Below, piece after piece: positions 25,353 through 34,512 of a stretch of DNA of 64,000 nt (the first letter of the stretch is position 1; each line of letters opens with the position of its first letter). A program made the position numbers and the translations under genes. The notes under the pieces are model-generated. The model was not told the origin of the DNA and searched no databases. It saw only the letters and a program-made list of their open reading frames with translations. Source of the DNA: Bacillota bacterium (GTDB taxonomy: Bacteria; Bacillota; Sulfobacillia; Sulfobacillales; Sulfobacillaceae); the NCBI GenBank assembly GCA_021820965.1, contig JAKACZ010000003.1, positions 41,297-105,296 of the forward strand. The letters run 5' to 3'.

Positions 25353-26555
25353 TTAAACCCAGACTTCTTTCAGAACTCGGAGAATGTTGGCACCCAGCAC
25401 CTTTTGGATGTCCTGGTCGGAGTAACCGTGCGAGACCAGCCACCGCGCGATGTTGTGGAAGTTCTCGCCGGGGTTTTCAATGCCGTCGACAAAAGGGACC
25501 TCATCGAACTTGGGGCCGACGTGCGCCGACTCGATCGAAAGCTGGCGGGCAAACGCATGGTGCAGCGCCACGTGGTCGCCAAACAGGGTGTCGGGGCCGA
25601 ACGCCACATGATCAATGCCGACCATGTTGGCGATGTACTCGAAGTGCTCCATGTAGCTCTCCACCGAGTGCTCCTTATGGCGCTCGGTCAACGTGGTATG
25701 CGGGGCCGCTTCCACGCCGAAGACCCCGCCCTTGGCGGCGCAAGCCTTAATCACGTCGTCAGGCTTCATCCGCGACGTGTTCCACAGCGACCGCGCGCCG
25801 GCGTGGGTAATGAAGATAGGCTTTTCGCTGACTTCAATCGCGTCCAGCGCGGTCTGGTCACCGGTGTGCGACACGTCAATGGCAATGCCCAGCTGGTTCA
25901 TGCGGCGGACTACTTGGCGGCCCAACTGCGTCAATCCGCCGTCACGGGCTTCTTTCAACCCGGCTCCGAGCGCATTGGCCTCACTGTAGACCAAGCCCAT
26001 GCAGCGGACACCAAACCCGTAGAGAATGTCCAGCCGGTCGAGCTCGTTCTCGATGGGTGTCGCCGCCTCCAGAGTCAGGACCACGCCGATGCGGCCGGTC
26101 TCCATCGCCGTAGCAATGTCCTCCACGCGGTGGACCACCATCGCAAGGTTTTGATGGGCAATGTCGCTTAGGCGGATCCCCATGTCATAAATAATGTCGT
26201 CCCACTTCCAGCCCGCCTTCGAGGTAATCAGCGCGGTGCCGTCATTCATGTTGTCGAAGACCACATCGGTCTTAGACAGGCTCAAGCCTTCATATCCCAT
26301 GAAGTCGCGGCCCTGCCGGCGGTACCAGAAAATCTCGCTGGGATCGGCGGGCACCAGTGTCGGATGATCGTGCAGGGAGATTACCAGATTGTTGTCGAGC
26401 AGTTCTTGCACATGGGCTTCCTGCTCAGGAGTCACAGCAACCTTGCGGCTGTTGACCCGGCCCACCTCTTGAGCGAGCTTGAATTCCTGATAGTCCACCC
26501 CCGCCTGGAGATATTGAAAAGACTTGTACCCGTCATATTTCTTCTGCGCCTTCAA
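25353..26555 (-). CDS. Membrane dipeptidase-like protein, peptidase family M19 (copy 2)
   Basis: A 400-residue paralogue of the gene at 19.2-20.4 kb, sharing ISLHDHPTLVP, IENELDR.DILYGFGVR, LGRQVVRRMNQLG.AIDVSHTG, and IDHVAFGPDTL.GDH. The same zinc-ligand regions are present, so both copies look active. Start is TTG at 26555 with AGAGGAAG upstream. It is the first gene of the seven-gene minus-strand operon. Keeping two M19 copies at the two ends of one importer operon suggests different peptide preferences or dosage. No signal peptide is present. Confidence 0.9.
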   Translation of the reverse strand: MKAQKKYDGYKSFQYLQAGVDYQEFKLAQEVGRVNSRKVAVTPEQEAHVQELLDNNLVISLHDHPTLVPADPSEIFWYRRQGRDFMGYEGLSLSKTDVVFDNMNDGTALITSKAGWKWDDIIYDMGIRLSDIAHQNLAMVVHRVEDIATAMETGRIGVVLTLEAATPIENELDRLDILYGFGVRCMGLVYSEANALGAGLKEARDGGLTQLGRQVVRRMNQLGIAIDVSHTGDQTALDAIEVSEKPIFITHAGARSLWNTSRMKPDDVIKACAAKGGVFGVEAAPHTTLTERHKEHSVESYMEHFEYIANMVGIDHVAFGPDTLFGDHVALHHAFARQLSIESAHVGPKFDEVPFVDGIENPGENFHNIARWLVSHGYSDQDIQKVLGANILRVLKEVWV

Positions 26556-27042
26556 AGCTGCACTTCCTCTCTAAAAATGCCTCTCGACCACGGAGAGTTG
26601 GAACGGTAGGGAAAAATCGCGAGATTGCGAGCGCCGCACTTAGAAAAATGCGAATAGTCAAGCGGCGCGCTAAAATGCGCGAGTAGCCATCGATATCGGA
26701 TCGGAAATCGTTGGCAATGTCAACTGCAGTTTGGTTATTCCAACTTGCATGAATGATGTTCGACGTACTCTGCTGGTGTTCCTGCTTTATTTGGGCAAAG
26801 CATAGAAGAATTTTTTGGGAGGAGAGAAGAATCTCTAAATAGCGCCTTGATCGTGTCAACGGATGGTGTCTGAGATCTTCTCGCTGCGCATCGCAATTTC
26901 ACCCCAAAAAATCGCCTCGCGCCGCGTACTATATCCTCTTTTTCTGTGTTTTGCCTGAAAAAGCAGGAACTTGCGGAACAAGCCACTAATGTTGTGTTAG
27001 GAAACCCGTAGACATCGTGCCTCCGCATCAAGGAGGTTCCTC
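26556..27042. other. Intergenic region upstream of the dipeptide operon
   Basis: About 490 AT-richer bases with no convincing gene. On the minus strand TTGACT occurs at about 26663-26658 as a possible -35 for the operon, without a good -10. On the plus strand CATCAAGGAGGTTCCTC at 27026-27042 gives the ribosome-binding site of the small secreted frame that follows. The operator of the IclR regulator could lie here, but I cannot point to a dyad. Confidence 0.3.
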
Positions 27043-27273
27043 ATGTTTTTATCCCGCCGCCCCATTAAGATTACCGCCGCTACAGCGCTGGCTTGCGTCA
27101 TGGTCTCAGCGACCACCCCGGCACTGACCCAGTCTGAACCTGTCGTGTCCAGTTATCTGGCCAGGCCGAGCGAGACGACGCTGACCATTACAGACCAGAA
27201 TTTTGGGACTACCCCAGCATCCTTGCGACAGCTCGGGATTTACCCACAAAAAGGCAATCCCGGGCGCCGGTAA
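27043..27273 (+). CDS. Short protein with signal peptide, probably a truncated gene
   Basis: A 76-residue frame with an excellent ribosome-binding site (AAGGAGG) and a clear signal peptide (basic MFLSRRPIK, hydrophobic ITAATALACVMVSA, cleavage after TPALTQ or nearby). The mature part, starting around SEPVVSSYLARPSE, is only about 45 residues. Its end runs into the 3' end of an aminotransferase remnant on the other strand, so the natural 3' part has probably been lost by a rearrangement. Function unknown. Confidence 0.45.
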   Translation: MFLSRRPIKITAATALACVMVSATTPALTQSEPVVSSYLARPSETTLTITDQNFGTTPASLRQLGIYPQKGNPGRR

Positions 27274-27753
27274 AGAGATAGTGATAGTGTGCGCTCAGCG
27301 TGCGCACATCGACGGGAATCACGCCAACCCCCTGATAGGCGTCGACGACCACCCGCGCCCCGGCGCGTTGCGCCGCGTCAGCGATTGCTCGCACCGGCAG
27401 CCGCAGTCCGTTGGCGTATGCGGCCAACGGCACCGAAATTAGGCTCCGATAGTTCCCCCGAGGTGGCGGATAAAGTGCACGTCGGCTCCGTGCCGCCCTT
27501 GCGCAAGCCGCACGTGGGTGATGGACGGAAACTCCAAGTCATTTGTAATAATGCGGTTTCTCGACGGCGCAAACTGTTGAGTCGATGCCACTTGAAAGGC
27601 GGCTTCCGACGCGCACGGCACCCAGGCTACATCTTCCGGATTGGCATGAATGAGTACGGCAAACAGCGTTCGGGCACGGGCTGCGAAGCTCCGCCTGCCC
27701 ATCACGAACCGCCACTCCTCTCTCCGGATGCGCGCAGACTTCCACCCCGCCAT
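27209..27753 (-). pseudogene. Class V aminotransferase, truncated and frameshifted
   Basis: Two minus-strand pieces in different frames belong together. The first (27753-27439) reads NPEDVAWVPCASEAAFQVAS, ITNDLEFPSITHVRL and GADVHFI; the second (27433-27209) reads PLAAYANGLRLPV, GARVVVDAYQGVGVIPVDV and YHYLFTGARDCLF. These are consecutive parts of a PLP-dependent class V aminotransferase (SufS/kynureninase-like), ending just before the region of the PLP lysine. A frameshift near 27435 separates them, and both gene ends are missing. The 5' end overlaps the 3' end of the iclR gene. It is a remnant without activity. Confidence 0.65.
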
Positions 27754-28502
27754 CCCAATTCGCTGGAAATGGCAGCCGCAACTTTCACCACCATGGGCCC
27801 CCAGTTTTTCATGGTGGCATCGCTGACACGCATAACCGGACCGCCAATGCTTATCCCCGCCACCGGTTCGCCGCGCCCATCAAAAATGGGTGCGCCGACT
27901 CCCCGGCCACCCAGTTCGAAATCCTGGTCACTGATGGAATAACCCCGCTGGCGTATTTGCTCCAACTCCCGTCGCAGCCGTTTCGGATCGGTTTCTGTCG
28001 CCGGCGTATACTGCGGATAGCTAGCCAACTCCGCCAAAATGGCCTCCTGCTCCTCCGGGCTGACAAACGCCAGCATAGCCTTGGGCGTGGCGCCAGCATG
28101 CAGCAGAGATACTTGCCCCGCCTGCGAAACCAACCGCACGCCTTGCCGACTGGGAAATGTCGCGAGGGTGATGGTTTCCCGGTCGTGCCAGCGCACCACC
28201 AGATTGACCGTCTCATCAGTCTTTTCCTGAAGCTCTCTCAGGTAAGGCTCGGCCACCGCCGCAATAGGGTTGCGGCGGACGGAGGGCAGGAGCTTTAACA
28301 CCATCGGCGTCAGCGCATATCCGGCATCGCGCTCGGTGATGAGGCCATATTCCTGCAAGGTCTTGATGCATCGAAACACTTGGTTGCGGGACTGCTCGGT
28401 TCGTTGTCCCAGTTCTTCCGTAGTCAACACCTCTGCAGCATCAAAGGCGAATAGGGTATCCAGCACCTTTACAGCCGACCGGATTGTGTAACGGCTCATC
28501 AC
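27702..28502 (-). CDS. IclR-family transcriptional regulator
   Basis: A 266-residue regulator. The N-terminal winged helix (about 5-60) contains IRSAVKVLDTLFAF, LTTEELGQRTEQSRNQVFRCIKTLQEYGLI. The C-terminal IclR effector domain (about 75-250) contains ETVNLVVRWHDRE, LLHAGATPKAMLAF and GYSISDQDFELGGRGVGAPIFDGRG, the usual ligand-pocket landmarks. Such proteins control catabolic genes in response to small organic acids. Its target could be the dipeptide operon or a lost gene set whose remnants flank it. The last 50 bases overlap the aminotransferase remnant, so the C-terminus may have been altered by the rearrangement. Confidence 0.88.
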   Translation of the reverse strand: MMSRYTIRSAVKVLDTLFAFDAAEVLTTEELGQRTEQSRNQVFRCIKTLQEYGLITERDAGYALTPMVLKLLPSVRRNPIAAVAEPYLRELQEKTDETVNLVVRWHDRETITLATFPSRQGVRLVSQAGQVSLLHAGATPKAMLAFVSPEEQEAILAELASYPQYTPATETDPKRLRRELEQIRQRGYSISDQDFELGGRGVGAPIFDGRGEPVAGISIGGPVMRVSDATMKNWGPMVVKVAAAISSELGWRGGSLRASGERSGGS

Positions 28503-28576
28503 GACAATTCTCCCCCACGTTTCACTCTATCAACTTTGTACTGACTATCTAAACTCGGTAGTTCGCTCCCCGAGCA

Positions 28577-28752
28577 TCACATTCCTGCCTCGGTCCAGCA
28601 TTCCGTGACCACCCGGCGCTCCGTGCAAAAGGCAAACACGTCCTCGCCGGTGGCATGCAGGTCACCGTAGAACGAATCCTCCTTCCATCCTGCAAATGGG
28701 AACCACGCTATCGGCGCCGGAACGCCGATGTTACCCACTATCATGGCCAACG
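28577..28752 (-). pseudogene. mmsA: Methylmalonate-semialdehyde dehydrogenase, C-terminal fragment
   Basis: The minus strand reads MIVGNIGVPAPIAWFPFAGW, then KEDSFYGDLHATGED and a RRVVTECW-type end before a TGA at 28579-28577. This matches the last 50-60 residues of CoA-acylating methylmalonate-semialdehyde dehydrogenase (VGVPAP.AFFPF.GWK.SF.GDLHA.G). Nothing of the other 430 residues is upstream; the sequence breaks near 28752. It is a deletion remnant of a valine/inositol catabolism gene, possibly once controlled by the adjacent IclR. Confidence 0.7.
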
Positions 28753-28856
28753 CACAGTTTTATGTTAACAGTAGTTAGAAGATTCTCACAAATGAATAGG
28801 TAGTTCCGATGTCGGAGAGAGGAGTCAACACCCATCTCGTCGAGGAGAGGACCACC

Positions 28857-29098
28857 ATGATCAAACTCTCGTGGATCACCGACTACTTTACCACGCACGG
28901 CCAGTTGCGCCTATCCCAACGTAAAACACTCGCCGCCCTCGTCTGGGCGGTCATGCGAAAGGCGTTGCTCGGGATTGCCGCCATCGGCCACGGCCTGGCG
29001 ATGGCAAGACGACCACGGCCAAATACGCCATCATGCGCGTGGATCGCTTTTTGGGAACACCGGCATTGATATGGAGGTTGCCTGTGGCGACCTGATCG
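28857..29098 (+). mobile_element. IS4-type transposase, 5' fragment with frameshifts
   Basis: ATG at 28857 behind GAGGAGAGG begins MIKLSWITDYFTTHGQLRLS and AALVWAVMRKALLGIAAIGH, which looks like the N-terminal domain of IS4-family DDE transposases. After about 48 residues the frame shifts; KTTTAKYAIMRVDRFLG and then GNTGIDMEVACGDLIA can be read in the other two frames. The gene stops abruptly at about 29098, where a GTGCG sequence typical of a group II intron 5' end starts. The catalytic DDE part is absent, so the element is dead. Confidence 0.6.
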
Positions 29099-29599
29099 CG
29101 TGCGACCAGCGGGTCGCAGTTCTAGTCAGTGCAAGTAGGGGCAGCTAACGGAGCGACAAGCCACCTAAACCCATGGCGCCTCTTCTCTACACGAGAGCAG
29201 CCCGGTACCGAGTCTTGCGTGGTGCGGCGAGGCTTCCATGGTTCGTACCTACGGCACGCAAACAATAGCTTGGGAACAAGGAGAGCCGGCCGGTTTCCGC
29301 CCGCTAGGGCGGATAATGGGGAACAAGCCTCGCAAAGCCAGGACCCCGTGACGACTGGTCGGAAGTCGGACTGACTCATCGTACTCCGCGGTCGGGAAAG
29401 GCGGCTACATGGGGAAGGGGTCAGCAATCGTGGAATCGTTCTAAGGCAACATGGGCTCCATACAATGGGAGAACACCGGCCTTCATGCAATGGAAGGAGA
29501 TACCGAGCCATGCCAACGGGATTGGAACGAATAGCAGAGATCCAGCGTCCTCAGGTGTTCCTCTCCTATCAGGAGTTGCAACGCCACGCGATTCTGTGA
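29099..29599 (+). mobile_element. Probable group II intron, 5' part with start of a degenerate maturase
   Basis: GTGCGACC at 29099 can pair with GGTCGC a few bases on, as in the 5' end of bacterial group II introns. It is followed by about 400 bases of highly structured sequence, including GACTGGTCGGAAGTCGG near 29352 and CATCGTACTCC near 29378, patterns I associate with domain I of these introns. ATG at 29510 then opens MPTGLERIAEIQRPQVFLSY, like the start of intron-encoded reverse transcriptases, but stops at 29597-29599. No reverse transcriptase core follows. The intron would be inserted inside the IS4 transposase gene. This is pattern memory, not a computed fold. Confidence 0.45.
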
Positions 29600-30638
29600 A
29601 ACCACGGTTGAAGAGCTCAGTGCGGGAGGAGCAGCCGACAAGGCTGAGAAACTGGGGGAGTGCAAGTCTCCCCATCACCAATTGGTCGATTCGGGTGATT
29701 AGCATATCCCATGCATGGGAAGGTAACGACTCATGTTCTGCTGGGATGTAAACGCCGCGGCGGCCTCGGTTACCCCGAAGGTCGGAACCGTCTGTGCGGC
29801 AAGCAAACGTGGAGGCCAGAAGGACGGAAACGAATACTGCAGCCTCGAAATAGGTTCCTCTGCGGAAGCGGTTGAAGAGATATTGTGGGCGCCGACCCTG
29901 TTCCTGAGAGGGGAAGGCCGTTGTTCGGTGGGAAGAAACGACCGAGGGCACCACCGAAGCCACCAGGGTATGGGTTCTGGCATCTGCAGAAAGTTTCTCA
30001 GAGATAACGTCGGGAAGGTCCGCGTTGCAGCTGGGGTGACAACAACCAGCACAGACTCGGCCCCGTCGCATACGCGACGGCCCGAGAGGAGCGCGGATTG
30101 GCGCATGAGGTCGTAGTAGCGAACATCGTGGGGTAATGCCCAGGTAGTGAAGGACCTCTGGGCGCCTGGGGCGCCGGCTCAGGAAGGAACTTGACGGCCG
30201 AACACAGTGTCGGCGTGGCGGACCTTCGGGAGCAGGGCTAGTACACAAGTAAACTGAACGGGTGTCGGACGGATATGGATGTCACCATTTAAGCCGAGAC
30301 CCGTTTCGGGAAGGCTTGCGTTGCGAACGGAGACCCAGGGCTAGAACCGGACTCGGGAAATCCGACCGTCCGGGATCGTAGGGGGGCTTCAGGAATCGTG
30401 GCCTATGCGGAACGGCTGAGACGCTTCGATGGTAAGAAGGATAAATAAGTACCGACGGCAGGTTTCCTGCAACCTCGTCGTCTGTGGCAATGCAGGACGA
30501 CCCCGTGTCCATGTTGGCCGCGCGCCTGATTTCTATCCCGACAATCCGCACGCTGGGTTCTGTGGAGGTTGGGCTGCTCACGGTGAGTAGCCCTTCCACC
30601 CCGCGCTGGCCAGAGGTCGGGCCACTCTATCAAGTTAG
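29600..30638. other. Structured non-coding region of unknown origin
   Basis: More than 1 kb without a supportable gene on either strand. It is rich in short GC palindromes, for example GAGACCCGTTTCGGG near 30294 and GTCGCATACGCGAC near 30065, and in phrases such as TTCCTGAGAGGGG near 29901 that resemble the linker after domain V of group II introns. It may be the rest of a decayed intron, a second intron, or a large structured RNA. I could not find a clean domain V. Confidence 0.3.
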
Positions 30639-30665
30639 GTGTTGGGTGCCGAGAAATCTATTCTC

Positions 30666-31907
30666 ATGACGCAGCCGATGGAAAGCCACACTAGGATTAT
30701 GGCTGGAGTGACCACGCAGACGACGTCAAAAGCCGTTCCGGTCCGGGCTATAGCTTGGATGCTGGCGGTGGTAATGTTCATCATGGGCTCAGACTTAAAT
30801 ATTGTATCGCCGCTTTTGGCGGCGATGAGTCGAAGCTTTAGCGTGCACCTGGCGTTGGCAGGGTGGCTGGTGACGGCTTTTGCCCTTGGTTATGCCCTGG
30901 CCTCGCCGCTGTCCGGCTGGGCGTCCGATCGGTTGGGGCGCGTTGGCATGCTGGCCGCGGGCATGGGCGGATTTGTTCTTTTTGAGACCGCTTCGGCGGT
31001 AGCACCTTCATTGTGGACGGAAGTCGGAGCGCGCGCGTTAGCGGGCGTCTTCGCCGGAGCGGTCAGTCCCGTCGCCTACGCTCTGGTTGGCGACGTTGTC
31101 CCTAAGAACCACCGCGCCGGCACGATGGCCATCTTGTCGATGGGTTTTTCGGTGTCGACCGTGGCGGGTGTGCCGTTAGGCCTGTGGCTGGCCGCTTGGA
31201 CGGGATGGCGGGGGGCGCTGTTTGCCATCGGTGCGGCGCTCTTTCTGGCGGGCGTGCCTTTGCTATACATGCTCGGGCGATCTGTGCCGCGGCTCAGGCC
31301 TCGCACCGCCTCGACCGATTCTGGGGGTTGGCTTGGGGCGCTTTGGCCGCAACTTGGCGCCAGTTTCGCCGCCTTTTCGGCTATGGGGCTGGTCTACACC
31401 TACCTTCCCACCGCTCTCATGAATCGGGGGGTGGCTCCGTATCCCTGGTTGATGGCGATACTAGCGGTCTATGGCACGTTTAATCTGGCGGGGAATCGCT
31501 TTTTCGGGTGGCGCGGGGATCGCGTCGGTGCCGGGCCGGCCGTTCGCCAGGCACAGGTGTTTGAAATGGCGGTGCTGGTGGTGATGGCGGTTTTTGCGCG
31601 GATATCGATGCTCTGGCCACTGGCCCTATCCACCTGGTTGTTCGCCTTCAGTCAAGCGTACATTCCCGACCTGAAAGCGTTGGCCTCTGATGTTCCGCTC
31701 CGCTGGCGGGGCACCAGTTTGGCGATCAACAACACCGCCATGTACAGCGGCATGGTATTCGGCTCGGCGCTGGCCAACGCCGTGTACCCCCGCGGCCACT
31801 TCGCCTGGCTTTCGGGGCTGGGTGCTATTTTGATCGGGGCAGGCTGGGTGGTGATGAGAAAAAGCCGTCGCCTCTGGCAGGTGCCGGTGATCCGTGATCG
31901 TCATTAA
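30666..31907 (+). CDS. Major facilitator superfamily transporter
   Basis: About 413 residues with twelve predicted membrane segments. The motif A loop between segments 2 and 3 reads GWASDRLGRVGML, and NIVSPLLAAMSRSFSVHLALAGWLVTAFALGYAL is the first helical pair with the D/N typical of drug:H+ antiporters of the AraJ/Bcr type. The frame is open from 30639; ATG at 30666 is chosen, but no good ribosome-binding site marks any start. It probably exports a small molecule. Its stop overlaps the stop of the convergent amino-acid permease by 4 bases. Confidence 0.88.
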   Translation: MTQPMESHTRIMAGVTTQTTSKAVPVRAIAWMLAVVMFIMGSDLNIVSPLLAAMSRSFSVHLALAGWLVTAFALGYALASPLSGWASDRLGRVGMLAAGMGGFVLFETASAVAPSLWTEVGARALAGVFAGAVSPVAYALVGDVVPKNHRAGTMAILSMGFSVSTVAGVPLGLWLAAWTGWRGALFAIGAALFLAGVPLLYMLGRSVPRLRPRTASTDSGGWLGALWPQLGASFAAFSAMGLVYTYLPTALMNRGVAPYPWLMAILAVYGTFNLAGNRFFGWRGDRVGAGPAVRQAQVFEMAVLVVMAVFARISMLWPLALSTWLFAFSQAYIPDLKALASDVPLRWRGTSLAINNTAMYSGMVFGSALANAVYPRGHFAWLSGLGAILIGAGWVVMRKSRRLWQVPVIRDRH

Positions 31908-33325
31908 GCGGATGGGGATTGAATTCGCTTGCGAAGGGCTATCCACACCAGCCAGGTCAGCAAAATACCCCCGAAACCGACCACAGCCCCGACCAATTCT
32001 CCGTGAGCCAGCGGCGATGCCAACAGGGCCAGAACGACGACTGCCATGACAAAATAAGTGGTATAGGGATATCCCCAGAGCCGATGCGTCAGTTTCTCCG
32101 GATGATGTTTTTCCAGATAGGGTCGATAGTAAAGCTGAGTCAAGAGAATCATCAGCCAAATAAACATGGCTTGAAACCCTGTGGCGGTCACCAGATACGC
32201 ATAGGCCTTGTGAGGTAACACGTATGCCAGCACGATGGTGGCCCCGAGCAATGCGGCGCTGGTCCAGATGGCGTGCGTCGGCAACCCCTTCGCGTTCAGA
32301 CGTCCCAGGGCACGCGGGGCCTGACGTTGCTCCGCCAGACTGTATAATACCCGCACGTTGGAATACAATGCGGCGTTCATTGTGGACAGCACGGCGAAAA
32401 GCAAGACGCCGTTCATCAGCCAGGCCCCGTAAGGTAACGGCACGTTGTGCAGGGCCAAAACAAACGGGCTAATCTTGTCTGAGTTCCGCCACCATGGAGT
32501 GAGGGCTAAAATGAACACGATAGACCCCAAGTACATGATAGTTGTCAGCCACACGCTGAGGCGAATCGCTTGGGGCAAGGTCTTCTCCGGCTTTTTGGCC
32601 TCGGCTGCAGCCAACCCGATTACCCCGGTGCCGGCATAGGCAAAGAGCACTAATAGCATGGCAGGTGCCGCTCCGTACCATCCGTGCGGGATCCAAACGC
32701 CGTGTCCCGTAAACGGCGAGGCAGGATTAGGCTTATGCGCCAAGACCCCCGTCACCGCCAGCGCTCCCACCACAATAAAGGCCAATACGGCAACAGTTTT
32801 GATTCCCGCCATCACTCCCTCTATGGTGCCGAAGCCACGCACGCTGATAAAGTTGATGGCGATAATCGCGGCGGAGTATGCCAGAGCCCAGACCCAAAGC
32901 GGGATGGTCGGAAACCAATAGCGTGTGAACAAAGAGGCGGCTGTGACTTCACTGGACATGGTAAGCACACTGGAAAACCAGAAAATCCATCCCGCGACAA
33001 ACGTCCAACCGGCACCCAAAACCTTGTGGGTGAACACCAGAAAAGATCCTGGGGTCGGGGTGGCGATAGACATTTCGGCTAATGCGTTAATCTCCAGGTA
33101 CATTGCCAAGGCGCCTAATGCGTACAAAAACACCACCATCGGTCCGGCATGCCGGATGGCCAGGCCACTAGCCATGAAGAGTCCCGATCCCATAACACCG
33201 CCTACAGTGAGAAGCGTGAGGGAAGGGGTGGTGAGGTCGCGTTGAAAGCCGTGGCGATGACCCCGCCCGGTATGATGGACGCCAGCACGGCGGGATTTGT
33301 CGCGTCCGGAAGATTTCAGACCCAT
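31904..33325 (-). CDS. Amino-acid permease (APC superfamily)
   Basis: A 473-residue transporter with twelve predicted membrane segments. The first membrane helix carries TVGGVMGSGLFMASGLAIRHAGP, the glycine-rich substrate-binding signature of AAP-type permeases, followed by LGALAMYLEINALAEMSIATPTPGSF and the FAYAGTGVIGLAAAEAKKPEKTLPQAI loop. It takes up amino acids, perhaps with protons. The ATG at 33325 has GGGAGG nine bases upstream. The basic N-terminus of about 30 residues is rather long. It is transcribed alone and convergent with the MFS gene. Confidence 0.9.
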   Translation of the reverse strand: MGLKSSGRDKSRRAGVHHTGRGHRHGFQRDLTTPSLTLLTVGGVMGSGLFMASGLAIRHAGPMVVFLYALGALAMYLEINALAEMSIATPTPGSFLVFTHKVLGAGWTFVAGWIFWFSSVLTMSSEVTAASLFTRYWFPTIPLWVWALAYSAAIIAINFISVRGFGTIEGVMAGIKTVAVLAFIVVGALAVTGVLAHKPNPASPFTGHGVWIPHGWYGAAPAMLLVLFAYAGTGVIGLAAAEAKKPEKTLPQAIRLSVWLTTIMYLGSIVFILALTPWWRNSDKISPFVLALHNVPLPYGAWLMNGVLLFAVLSTMNAALYSNVRVLYSLAEQRQAPRALGRLNAKGLPTHAIWTSAALLGATIVLAYVLPHKAYAYLVTATGFQAMFIWLMILLTQLYYRPYLEKHHPEKLTHRLWGYPYTTYFVMAVVVLALLASPLAHGELVGAVVGFGGILLTWLVWIALRKRIQSPSA

Positions 33326-33930
33326 ATGCAGTTGCCTCCCGAGGTAGCTTCCGGTCTTTGGAACGTCATGCGTTACCCGCGTAGTATGGGCGAGAATGGT
33401 TCGCTTTATGCATTAATGACAATTAGCGTGCGACGAGCACACTATTACCAACTGGTGCGCGAGACCAGCCCCCTCGGGTTTGTGGCTTACGGGCACCCGA
33501 TTGGGCACGTCGGCTTGCGGGAAGGCGGGATGTCATGGCCAGGCGGATCTGCCCCAACTGCACGTATCATACCAGCAACTTACGCGCAAGGTCGGGCATC
33601 AAAATCCAGGCTCATGGCCAGCCCCCCTTCGGAAAGACGTCGATAGAGAAACACGAATTCCCACGTCTCATTTTTCTTCGGGCCGGCCGGCGAATCCTTG
33701 CAGGCGGGTTCTTGGCTGAAGGGCCGTGTGCCGTCCATCATCAGAAAAGCGTCGCCGAATACACAGAGATAGGAAGGCGAGACGGCCCGACGATCGATTG
33801 GGAGCCGGGACAACCGGACGCTCGCCATCTAGCGCTCCGGCGATACTCGGGAGCCATCACGGAGTCGGAACAGCCGTCATTAGGCGTGGCTTTGCCGTCA
33901 TGCTATTATCGCCTCAAAGGAGGCGATTTC
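33326..33930. other. Unassigned stretch upstream of the HicB-like remnant
   Basis: About 600 bases. Frames on both strands are open for up to 100 codons but show no family I recognise. On the minus strand 33828-33580 a stretch with GDAFLMMDGTRPFSQEP and KKNETWEFVFLYRR looks protein-like and may be a fragment of a lost gene. The permease promoter should lie near 33350-33450. Confidence 0.3.
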
Positions 33931-34168
33931 GTGGCCCAGTACACCATGATTATCCACTCGACTGGCGACAACTTTACCGCCTATTGTCCAGACGTCCCTG
34001 GGTGCTCTGTGACCGGCACCACGGCGTCTGAACCCGCAACATCTATTTGTTGGAGCGCTCGTGAAGCATCTTAAGGCTCTCTAAGTTGGTGGCGGCATAA
34101 TCCCTGCGCCTCGAACCGTCGTTGGCACCGTTGATGTGCCATGGCTCGCCGTTCCGGAGAATCACTAG
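33931..34168 (+). pseudogene. HicB-like antitoxin, frameshifted
   Basis: GTG at 33931 behind AAAGGAGG starts MAQYTMIIHSTGDNFTAYCP and continues DVPGCSVTGTTASE, the partial RNase H-fold of HicB antitoxins (YxAYxPDLPGCxxxG). After about 30 residues the frame is lost; in other frames HLFVGALVKHLKAL and then TVVGTVDVPWLAVPEN, like the C-terminal part of the family, can be read up to TAG at 34166-34168. A frame change is needed at least once. No HicA toxin is next to it. It is probably an orphan remnant. Confidence 0.55.
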
Positions 34169-34234
34169 GCGAGATACGGCCCTTACTGCGTACGGAACTA
34201 TTGCCCCCGAAAGTGCGTTGGCAAGGTTTCTTCT

Positions 34235-34512
34235 CTAGGGCAGGGGATCGATGTGTCCTGGGACTTCTAAAGCCTTAGCCCTCTGCCATGCGATATTCAA
34301 TTCATCTTGATGCTGTGCTGCCCACTCCGCAACCAACCCAAGGGCTCGAGGCGGGAGGGCGCCCGCGATTACAGCCAGAGTTCCAATGGCGACAGTTGCG
34401 TGGTAGAGGACCGTAGTGGGCATGAAAATGGGGAGGGTTGTGGTCGTCGTAATACATCCGGATGATGATGCCATAGAACCGGCAAACTTCAGGAATCAGA
34501 CCGGACCGGCCG
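34235..34512 (-). pseudogene. DUF4160 protein, frameshifted
   Basis: On the minus strand one frame gives PEVCRFYGIIIRMYYDDHNP and PHFHAHYG, the DUF4160 N-terminus; a one-base shift near 34430 leads to VAIGTLAVIAGALPPRALGLV and WAAQHQDELNIAWQRAK, the C-terminal half, with the stop at 34235. Together they cover the whole 80-90 residue family. DUF4160 genes are usually paired with DUF2442 genes, as here, and are suspected toxin-antitoxin-like partners. The frameshift suggests it is inactive, unless it is a sequencing error. The exact start, near 34512, is uncertain. Confidence 0.62.
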
